From contig JACJWC010000015.1 in the NCBI GenBank assembly GCA_020637335.1, positions 62,001-126,000 of the forward strand: DNA of 64,000 nucleotides, read 5' to 3'. Source of the stretch: Acidobacteriota bacterium. GTDB taxonomy: Bacteria > Acidobacteriota > Holophagae > Acanthopleuribacterales > Acanthopleuribacteraceae. The position numbers and the translations under genes are program-made. The first letter of the stretch is position 1, and the number at the start of each line of letters is the position of its first letter. Below are positions 57,224 to 64,000 of this stretch, piece after piece. The notes beneath the pieces are model-generated. The model was given only the letters and a program-made list of their open reading frames with translations, searched no databases and was not told where the DNA came from.

Positions 57224-58225
57224 CTATTGAAGGGTGTATTTCACCAAGATGGGCTCGTCCTGGGTGGCTTCAACCATGAACAAAGTGTTTTGGGTCAAGG
57301 CCTGGGAGTGGCCCTTGAGTTGACCTTTTATATGAAGATCGCCTTGGGCCGTTAAGGCCTGGAAGAAGCAGGTGTCCCGGCCTTCGATCGGGTAGGTGAA
57401 TAACCAGATTTGGTTATTGTCCAAGTAGACGGCTTGGAGGTAGGGCCAGTATTCCTCTTTGGTTGTGTATTTTTTGAGCCGGGCCAGAGCACTGACCGGA
57501 TCGCCGGCTTTATCGGCCTGGCTCATGACTTTGAGGCGTTTGTCGTAATAGGTATCCGAGAAGGGGACACGTTCGATCTCAAAAGTTATTTGGTGAAGCG
57601 GCACACCTGTTCCGGAGAAGATATGAATCATGGGCTCTGCTCCGTAATTCACCGCGATCCAATCCTTTTGACCGTCAAAGCGGTAACGCGGGTTCCATTC
57701 CATGGCGGTGGCAATCATCGGGAATTTTCGGGTTAGAAGCGGCTTTTTGGTGCCGGAAGCCCAGGCATAAGCCGTTAGGGTGTGTTCCCAGGTTTCGCGA
57801 TTGCGTTCGATGAACAGGATCGTGTCGGCGGATCCAAACCCGGAAGCGGGACTGAGTGAATCGGTAGGTTGCGAGCTCTTGAATTGGCCCGATTCCGCAT
57901 AAAAACTGAGGCGTTTCGCCATGCGGTCCAAGACCACGAATGCGTTTTGGGAAGCGTCCCACGTTACGGCTGTCAGTTCCAAAAACTCCTGCGGGCCCTG
58001 ACCTTGTCTTCCGCTGCGTTGGCTCAAAGTTCCATCTGGTTTTAAAAACACAAGCGCCAGATCGGCCACATTTTTGATCAGGACAATGCCCTGCGATGAA
58101 ACCGCCAGGTTGTTTTGGGCGTAGGCATCCAATTGATAGATTTCCAGATTCTCCGCCAGAGGGATGCGCCAGGCTTCCTGCCAGGTCGGATCGGAAAGCG
58201 CTATAAAAATGAAGCAAAAAAACAT
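57224..58225 (-). CDS. Exported six-bladed beta-propeller protein
   Basis: A 333-residue protein with an N-terminal hydrophobic leader (MFFCFIFIALS). Propeller blades include NLAVSSQGIVLIKNVADLALVFLKPDG, the diagnostic RQGQGPQEFLELTAVTWD, AFVVLDRMAKRLSFY and AVNYGAEPMIHIFSG. The G-x-G-P-x-E-[FY] loop is shared with the protein at 10036, so both belong to the same class of six-bladed propeller. Ligand unknown. It stands alone, minus strand, upstream of the kinase locus. Confidence 0.78.
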   Translation of the reverse strand: MFFCFIFIALSDPTWQEAWRIPLAENLEIYQLDAYAQNNLAVSSQGIVLIKNVADLALVFLKPDGTLSQRSGRQGQGPQEFLELTAVTWDASQNAFVVLDRMAKRLSFYAESGQFKSSQPTDSLSPASGFGSADTILFIERNRETWEHTLTAYAWASGTKKPLLTRKFPMIATAMEWNPRYRFDGQKDWIAVNYGAEPMIHIFSGTGVPLHQITFEIERVPFSDTYYDKRLKVMSQADKAGDPVSALARLKKYTTKEEYWPYLQAVYLDNNQIWLFTYPIEGRDTCFFQALTAQGDLHIKGQLKGHSQALTQNTLFMVEATQDEPILVKYTLQ

Positions 58226-58344
58226 GCAGTCCCCTTTTAAAAACTGACGTGTTTGGCCACTACTGGTGCCATGGGTTTAAGGGGAACTACGCAGGTTCAA
58301 GCTTCCAGTTGCATTGGCGCGCTTCGCGTTGGATGTTTTAAGGC

Positions 58345-60699
58345 TCATTCACACTTGTGGACGCGCATTTTTTCCGCTTCCTGGGTCCGTCCTTGTTGGC
58401 TCAGGAATGCGATGTAACGCTCGCAGAAACGGGTGAAATGCGTTTTTTCCTGGTAGTCCATGGTTTTTGCCAGGGCCAGACCTTGCCGGAAGAGGGCTTC
58501 TGCTTCTGCGGGTTGGTTGAAGGCGGCTTTAATTTCGGCTTGGTCAATGATGGCAAAGGCGGTGAAATCATGGTCGGGACCAAAGACCTCAAGAAAGGCG
58601 TGATAACTCTTCTCGGCCAGAGGTTGGGCCTGTTCAAATTTGTTTTGAACGATCAGGGTGCGGACAAAGCCTTCCAAGGAAATCAGTGTTTCCGGATGGT
58701 TCTCACCCATAACTTCGCAACTGAGTTCCCATTCGCGTTTTTGAATAAGCTCCGCCTCGGGGAATTTTTCCTGGTTGCGCAGGACCTTGCCCAAATCGAA
58801 AAGGGTTGCCAGGGTTTCTGGGTGGTGCGGACCCAGATGTTTTTCTTGGAGCTTAAGCACTTCACGCAAGTCAACTTCGGCCTGGGCCAACTCTCCACGA
58901 TCAGCGCGAACGCGCGCCAAGCTGGACAAACACGCGAATTTCAGCGACAAGTCATCGTCACCCAATTGAGCGATGATTGGTTTGAGTGCGACCAACTCGG
59001 AAAATGCTTGTTGAACGGATCCTGTTTCTTCGTGAAGAATGGCTAAATTGTAGCGTAACGCCAGAACCAAACCGTTGCCCGGTGGAAGGTTTTGGTTGGC
59101 CAATTCAAGTCCGCGCGTGAGGTAGGTTTCTGCCTTGGAATAGTCGAGGGTGTGAATGGCGTGTCGGCCCAGTTTGTTGAGCAAACGGATTTTCTCGGTT
59201 GAGTTTTCTGGGTGGATGGCCAAGGCCCTTTGGTAGTGAGGTTCAGCCTTGTCAAAGCGTCCGAGTTCCAGGTAGGTATCGCCCAATGTGGTGGAGACCT
59301 GGGCCAGGACTTTGGGATCGGCTGAGAACCGAGACTCAACTTCCTGGCTGCTGCGGTCGAGGAAATCAATGACTTTGGCGTCCTCGCCCAGTTCTTTGGG
59401 ATCGGGTGCGGCCAGCATATCGTTGAGGAATTCGGAAATTGCCTGGGCGCGTTTGGCCTCCTGTTCTGAATGCAACCGCGCTTGTTCGGATCGTCTGTAC
59501 ATTTGGAGCAAGGCCAGGACGGCGAAGACCAGGATGGCCAGGATGGTGGTTCCGGCAAAAACAGCCGAGCGATGGCGGCTTATGAATTTTTTGATGAGGT
59601 AGGACCATTCCGGTGGATGGGCGGAAATGGCTTGGCCTCGGCGAAAGCGTTGCAAATCCAAGTTGAGTTCGGCGGCGGTTTGGTAGCGCTGGTTTTGATC
59701 CCGGGAAAGGGCTTTCATGACGATCCAATCCAAATCTGTTTCAAGTCTTTTGCGCCAAGTCCGATTGGCACTTTGCCGAAAGCGTTTGCTCGGGCGATTC
59801 GGGTCGTCATGGATGACTTTTTGGGCGAGCTCAAAGGGATTGGCGCCTTCGAAGGGCAAAAACCCGCAGCTCAATTCGTAGAGCAGGACGCCCAAGGCAT
59901 AAACATCGGTTAAGGTATTGGGTGGTGCCGTGGGGTTTTTCAGCCGTTCTGGCGGGATGAAGGGCAAGGTGCCGGGGAACATTCCGTGTTCTTGGGTGAG
60001 CCCCTCGGATTGAGGTTCTAGCCGGATGGCGATGCCAAAGTCGATAACCTTGACTTGTGGCTCGCCTGCGGGTCCGGAGACCAAGATGTTGGATGGTTTG
60101 AGATCGCGATGCAGGATCCCGTTTTGGTGGGCGAACTGGATCGCGCGAATGACCTGGTCCATCAGAGCCAGACGCTGATCCAAATTTAATTGGTGTTGCT
60201 CGCAAAAGCTGTTGAGCGGAATGCCGTCAATCCATTCCATGATTAGGAACAAATTGCCATTTCTCGTTTCGCCTGCCGAATAGATCGTACAGATATTGGG
60301 ATGGTTAAGACTGGCGAGTGCTTCGCGTTCCATCTGAAAGCGTCGGCGAACCGTTTCCTGCAGGAACCGACCTTCCAGGACTTTGACTGCGACCGAACGG
60401 GGAACGGGCTGGGTTTGTTGAACCTGGTAAACGGCGCCGGACCCGCCGCGCGCGATGGGTTTCCAGCCTTCGAACCCAGAGCCAAGGGTCTCCTGGATAT
60501 CCTTGCGCACCAAATCTTCGTGTGTGGGTGCATTCTCCAAAAAATCGCCCAAATTGAGTTGCGCTTGAACCAGCCGGGTCAACTCGGGAATAAGCTGTGG
60601 GTGCTTTTCACGGATCTGAGCCCAAACGGGGGCGGGGTCAGCTTGTTCGGTCAGTTCCAGGAGATAGTGTTTTATTTGGGGCCAATCTTGAGCATTCAT
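58345..60699 (-). CDS. Membrane Ser/Thr protein kinase with C-terminal TPR repeats
   Basis: A 784-residue Hanks-type kinase. Glycine loop ARGGSGAVYQV (83-93), Lys106 (VAVKVLEG), HRDLKPSNIL (197) and DFG (220-222) are intact. One membrane helix (TTILAILVFAVLALLQM, about 395-411) follows. The C-terminal ~370 residues are tetratricopeptide repeats, e.g. LAQVSTTLGDTYLELGRFDKAEPHYQRALAIHP. It starts within the stop codon of the ECF sigma gene (TGATG), so the two are translationally coupled. By analogy to similar pairs, the kinase may control or be controlled by that sigma factor. Confidence 0.93.
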   Translation of the reverse strand: MNAQDWPQIKHYLLELTEQADPAPVWAQIREKHPQLIPELTRLVQAQLNLGDFLENAPTHEDLVRKDIQETLGSGFEGWKPIARGGSGAVYQVQQTQPVPRSVAVKVLEGRFLQETVRRRFQMEREALASLNHPNICTIYSAGETRNGNLFLIMEWIDGIPLNSFCEQHQLNLDQRLALMDQVIRAIQFAHQNGILHRDLKPSNILVSGPAGEPQVKVIDFGIAIRLEPQSEGLTQEHGMFPGTLPFIPPERLKNPTAPPNTLTDVYALGVLLYELSCGFLPFEGANPFELAQKVIHDDPNRPSKRFRQSANRTWRKRLETDLDWIVMKALSRDQNQRYQTAAELNLDLQRFRRGQAISAHPPEWSYLIKKFISRHRSAVFAGTTILAILVFAVLALLQMYRRSEQARLHSEQEAKRAQAISEFLNDMLAAPDPKELGEDAKVIDFLDRSSQEVESRFSADPKVLAQVSTTLGDTYLELGRFDKAEPHYQRALAIHPENSTEKIRLLNKLGRHAIHTLDYSKAETYLTRGLELANQNLPPGNGLVLALRYNLAILHEETGSVQQAFSELVALKPIIAQLGDDDLSLKFACLSSLARVRADRGELAQAEVDLREVLKLQEKHLGPHHPETLATLFDLGKVLRNQEKFPEAELIQKREWELSCEVMGENHPETLISLEGFVRTLIVQNKFEQAQPLAEKSYHAFLEVFGPDHDFTAFAIIDQAEIKAAFNQPAEAEALFRQGLALAKTMDYQEKTHFTRFCERYIAFLSQQGRTQEAEKMRVHKCE

Positions 60700-61247
60700 C
60701 AGCTACTCATATAATCAAACAGCCAAATGCGGGCGATTTCCCATTCGCGTTTGATGCGGGAGGTAGAACATTGCATGATTTGGGCGGTTTCCTCCAAGGT
60801 AAAGCCGGCAAAAACCCGTAAATCGACGATTTTTGCCAACTGTGGATCCACATTTTTGAGGTCGATTAGAGCACTTTCTAAACCGATTAAGGTTTGATCA
60901 TTGAGCGGTTGGCTGCTTTCATTGGGGTCGAGGGGCAGGTGTTCCGCGCCAGCACCGCGTCGATTGGCGGTCCGTTGGCGCGCCTGGTCGATCAGGATTC
61001 GACGCATCAAAGTCGCGGCCACCGCGTAGAAATGGTTGCGATCCATCCATTTCACGCGGTCCTGGCCTTCCAACTTGATTAAGGTTTCATGAAGCAATTC
61101 TGTGGTTTGGAATTGGGACTCGGAACGGGCTTGGCGGTGAGCCAGAACCCGTAAATGATCGTAGATTTGAGGAACCAGATCGTGCCAGCCTTCGTTTAGA
61201 TCGAGTTGCCAGGCGTGCAAAAGGTCCGTGATTTCGTGTGTTTCCAT
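60699..61247 (-). CDS. ECF-type RNA polymerase sigma factor paired with a kinase
   Basis: A 182-residue protein of the Planctomycetes/Acidobacteria-type ECF group (Sig-70 ECF, TIGR02999-like). It has LLHAWQLDLNEGWHDLVPQIYDHLRVLAHRQ, FYAVAATLMRRILIDQARQRTANRRGAG and the region 4 helix RVFAGFTLEETAQIMQCSTSRIKREWEIARIWL. It lacks any anti-sigma gene; the co-encoded Ser/Thr kinase is probably its regulator. ATG 61247 follows an in-frame TTG. Confidence 0.92.
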   Translation of the reverse strand: METHEITDLLHAWQLDLNEGWHDLVPQIYDHLRVLAHRQARSESQFQTTELLHETLIKLEGQDRVKWMDRNHFYAVAATLMRRILIDQARQRTANRRGAGAEHLPLDPNESSQPLNDQTLIGLESALIDLKNVDPQLAKIVDLRVFAGFTLEETAQIMQCSTSRIKREWEIARIWLFDYMSS

Positions 61248-61320
61248 CAATAGGTCTGTCCCTTTTTGGGTTATTGTGGCACAGACCTATTGGCAGGAGA
61301 TGGTTTCGATCACATTTTGT

Positions 61321-64000
61321 TTATCTGGGTAAAATGGGTAGGTAGGAGTTGCATTGCATCAGGCTAATCATGTCGCGAATATCGATTTGGCCGTCCCCTC
61401 CACTGGGATAGGTGTCATAAAACGGGGTTCCGCCAATCAGCCACTCGCTGCCCACGGCCCACACATCTTCGATATCGACATGGCCGTTGTTAAAAGCGAA
61501 TCCGAAATCGCGGACCTGAACTTGGACTTGATCACTAGTGACGTTGTCAAAGTTTAAGGTGTAAAAGTAATCCCCAACAGAAGCAGGTGGTGTGACTTGT
61601 GGGGTTAAGGTGTTGCCGTTGAGGATGCTCCCCGGTCCAGACCAGGTGATGCTGCCCATGCCGTCCGAACAATCAATACTTCCGTTCAAGTTCAGCGATT
61701 CGCCGGGCAGGCACAACACGCGATCGGGGCCGGCGTTGGCAGTAGGTCCCAGCAAATTGACTTGGAAATAAGGCGTGTATTGGTAGGAACAGCCAATTGC
61801 CGATTGCAAGCGGCAACGGTAATCGCCGGCATCGGAAGGTTGGACATTGGTTAACATCAATATTTCATTGGTTTCGCCGGTTAAAAGCACGCCATCTTTC
61901 TCCCATTGCAAGAGATAGGTTCCGCTTTTAAATACTTGAGCCACTGTTACTTCCAAGACCAGGTCATCTCCTAAACAGGCGGCCTGGCTATTGGGCCAAG
62001 TTTGAAAAGCGAAGTTATTGGAGAGGGTGAGGGTTGCGTTGTTGCTGTAGGCTTCGTCGCAACCGATGGAGATCCGGCAGGCATAGACGCCTTCATCGGA
62101 AAAATCGACGCTTGTCAAAAGCAATTGATTTTGGGTAGCACCACTGATGTCTACGCCGTCCTTTTGCCATTGGAAGGTGGCGTGCTGATCCAGGATTGAG
62201 ACAGAAAAGGTGACGTCTTCACCGACGCAGGTGGTTTTGTTTTGGGGCTGACCGGTAAAGGTGACGGCCCCATCGCATAAGACGAAATCGTGTTGATCAG
62301 GTCCACTGTCCTGCAATATTTGGCCGGTCGCTTCATCTATTCGCCATAGGGCAATGGTTTTTTCGTCGATGCCGAGCGGTGAACGGGGAACGGCCAGATC
62401 CCCACTGTAGCGAACGGTTGAGCTGAACCGCATGGAATGGATGAATCCGGGTAGCGGTTGGGTCCCCAAATCGTTATCGGCGAAAACCAAATGGGAAGTT
62501 GAGATGGAGGGTCGGGTGAAAGTGGCGGTTTGGCTTTGGGCATTGCCGTTGATTATGGCGCGTAACCGCACATTGGGCGGGCCTGGGCTCACGATACGCT
62601 GTTGAATAACCACATGGTTCCATTCATCGGGGATCAAGGTGCCTAGCGTGAAAAAGGTGTTATCGACCTGCATAACCAAGTCATGGCTGGTTGTAACGGA
62701 ACATTCGTAGCCTTGTGGCGTTCCGTCCAGGACATCAAAAAAAACGCCTGGATTATTGGTTAAACGCTTGTACCAGAACTCGATCGTCCATTGGCCAGTG
62801 AAGTTAAACAGTGGGGTCACGTAGATGTAGGGGGATGGTGTTAAGTCCGGGTTGGCCCAGAACGGGTTGACCTGGGTTAAAGCCGCTTCCACATCGAATG
62901 CAGTGATTGTGAAACCATTGGCGATATCTGGGAAGTCGGTGGGGTTAACAACGTCTGAGTAAAGGGGCCAAATGGCTTTGGTATCCGGATCATCTTCGAA
63001 ATTACCCGGATAGAAATTGTAGTTGGGCGTATTGTAGCGGGCGATTTTGGAGATGCGAATCCGGTCGAGATGGCCGGAAAAAAATTGATCAAGTGCGCGG
63101 TTGGCACCAAGGGTGAGCAGGCTTGAGGCCGGTTGCTCATAGGTGACGAGCGTGGCTAAATAACGTTGACCATCGATGTAAACGTGTAAATTGGCATCGG
63201 TTCCGGTCGTTCGTTCCAGACACAGCGCAAGGCGGTACCACTGATTGGGATCGATGACAAACGGGACGACATGCAAGCTTGCGGCAAGGCCGTTTGCTTT
63301 GGTCCAAACCTCCAGGTTTTGGGTGGTGGTGTTGAGTTGGAGGGCAAAACCCCCTTGTCCTGCGGAGTCTGGTTCGAGCATATCTACCAACGTCATGGTG
63401 CTGGCGGAGAGGTTGCGCGGTAAGTAGCGCATGTCCAATTCCACAGTTGCATCTGTGCCTGGTGTCAACGGCATGCTGGATCGGGTTAAATATGAGGAGA
63501 ACCCATTGAAACGGGCAAAGCCATCATTGAGTTCCAGGGTGTCAACCTGAACGATTTCACTGCCTTGCGCAGTTAGGGTATTGCCATTACCACTTTCATC
63601 CTGGTAGGTGGCGTCGCCCGGGTTGTCGGAATTGAAGGTGGCCAGAAAAAGCGAGTTGCCATTCGCCACTGGTGGGTTAAAACTGGGCTCAAAATCGCCG
63701 TTATACAAGCGTTCCTGGGTGAAATGAACGTTATCAATTCGGCCGTGAAAGATACTGGTGTTGGCGTGGTCCTCGCGACCGAAATAAAGGGTTCCAATTT
63801 GGTTGGGTCGGTAATCGACATTGGTTAAGGCGGGGTATTCGATGCCGTTCACGTACAGAAACGTGTTGCCTAACCCGGTACCAGAATCGTAAACGTAGCT
63901 CAGAGCGATATGGTAGTGCTGGCCGAACTCCAACTGGGTGGCGGATAAAGTGAAAAACTGATTGCCGCTGGTTCCGTTAAAAACCAAGTAAATTAGGCGG
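61321..64000 (-). CDS. Large secreted LamG/Ig-like protein with dockerin-like end; 5' end outside the window
   Basis: At least 890 residues; the frame is open to the window edge. Repeated concanavalin-like LamG domains appear about three times (e.g. GQHYHIALSYVYDSGTG...FLYVNGIEY, NQWYRLALCLERTTGTD). They are followed by two Ig-like domains with paired cysteines (DVTFSVSILDQHATFQWQKDG and DDLVLEVTVAQ...LQWEKDG). A PKD-like region (TANAGPDRVLCLPGESLNL) follows. The end has two EF-hand-like segments (NNGHVDIEDVWAVGSEWL and GGDGQIDIRDMISLM), a dockerin-like calcium-binding pair. It is likely a surface adhesin or polysaccharide-associated protein. Confidence 0.85.
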   Translation of the reverse strand, partial: RLIYLVFNGTSGNQFFTLSATQLEFGQHYHIALSYVYDSGTGLGNTFLYVNGIEYPALTNVDYRPNQIGTLYFGREDHANTSIFHGRIDNVHFTQERLYNGDFEPSFNPPVANGNSLFLATFNSDNPGDATYQDESGNGNTLTAQGSEIVQVDTLELNDGFARFNGFSSYLTRSSMPLTPGTDATVELDMRYLPRNLSASTMTLVDMLEPDSAGQGGFALQLNTTTQNLEVWTKANGLAASLHVVPFVIDPNQWYRLALCLERTTGTDANLHVYIDGQRYLATLVTYEQPASSLLTLGANRALDQFFSGHLDRIRISKIARYNTPNYNFYPGNFEDDPDTKAIWPLYSDVVNPTDFPDIANGFTITAFDVEAALTQVNPFWANPDLTPSPYIYVTPLFNFTGQWTIEFWYKRLTNNPGVFFDVLDGTPQGYECSVTTSHDLVMQVDNTFFTLGTLIPDEWNHVVIQQRIVSPGPPNVRLRAIINGNAQSQTATFTRPSISTSHLVFADNDLGTQPLPGFIHSMRFSSTVRYSGDLAVPRSPLGIDEKTIALWRIDEATGQILQDSGPDQHDFVLCDGAVTFTGQPQNKTTCVGEDVTFSVSILDQHATFQWQKDGVDISGATQNQLLLTSVDFSDEGVYACRISIGCDEAYSNNATLTLSNNFAFQTWPNSQAACLGDDLVLEVTVAQVFKSGTYLLQWEKDGVLLTGETNEILMLTNVQPSDAGDYRCRLQSAIGCSYQYTPYFQVNLLGPTANAGPDRVLCLPGESLNLNGSIDCSDGMGSITWSGPGSILNGNTLTPQVTPPASVGDYFYTLNFDNVTSDQVQVQVRDFGFAFNNGHVDIEDVWAVGSEWLIGGTPFYDTYPSGGDGQIDIRDMISLMQCNSYLPILPR

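Overview
The window looks like a chromosomal segment of a Gram-negative, free-living bacterium. TonB-dependent receptors, an RND metal pump, a FecI/FecR-type pair and large secreted proteins all imply an outer membrane. The mix of a CRTAC1/FG-GAP protein, BNR-repeat protein, six-bladed propellers, ECF sigma factor plus Ser/Thr kinase-TPR pair, LexA with a Y-family pseudo-polymerase and DnaE2, and many small VapBC modules resembles Acidobacteriota (Holophagae-like) or a similarly repeat-rich phylum. No rRNA, tRNA or ribosomal protein gene is present, so this placement is inference only.

Left part (1-34 kb) is mostly ordinary chromosome. In order it holds a phosphoribosyltransferase tail, a secreted FG-GAP/ASPIC protein, dnaE2, a sorted surface protein, VapBC-1, a MAPEG protein and TetR regulator around a perfect inverted repeat, a lipoprotein-like propeller, a PLP decarboxylase/GNAT pair with a divergent Lrp regulator, two TonB receptors, a Fic protein, FecR plus ECF sigma, a BNR-repeat exoprotein, a heavy-metal RND efflux operon, a truncated hipA, an alpha/beta hydrolase and a beta-CASP nuclease.

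Middle part (34-40 kb) carries VapBC-2, a nucleotidyltransferase cut off by a repeat, the lexA-imuB-like-GxxExxY operon, and VapBC-3. lexA and dnaE2 lie 31 kb apart but share an almost identical promoter. In both, a GGTTGT-N5-GGTTGT direct repeat exactly fills the 17-bp spacer between -35 and -10, and both promoters sit the same distance from the start codon. This is the best candidate here for a clade-specific SOS operator.

Right part (40-56 kb) is an accessory region. Small single genes, nearly all on the + strand, are separated by dispersed repeats. They include DMP19-like (two), SMI1/KNR4-like, CPCC, RraB-like, HNH and several unknown families, which resembles a bank of orphan immunity or toxin-related genes. 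The repeats fall into families. R1 is a ~116-bp multi-hairpin element with compensatory stem changes, and two inverted copies flank an IS200/REP-type transposase. R2 is a 298-bp foldback element with long terminal inverted repeats. R3 and R4 are paired repeats, R5 is an extension of R1, and R6 is found at truncated genes. One R2 copy is interrupted by an intact 2001-bp group II intron, while a second R2 copy 3 kb away preserves the empty target. Several genes end exactly at repeats (hipA, nucleotidyltransferase, DUF1801, PP2C tail).

The last part (55-64 kb) has a metallo-beta-lactamase-fold protein with a degenerate metal site, a second propeller protein, a Ser/Thr kinase-TPR protein translationally coupled to an ECF sigma factor, and the 3' part of a large LamG/Ig/dockerin-like secreted protein running off the window.
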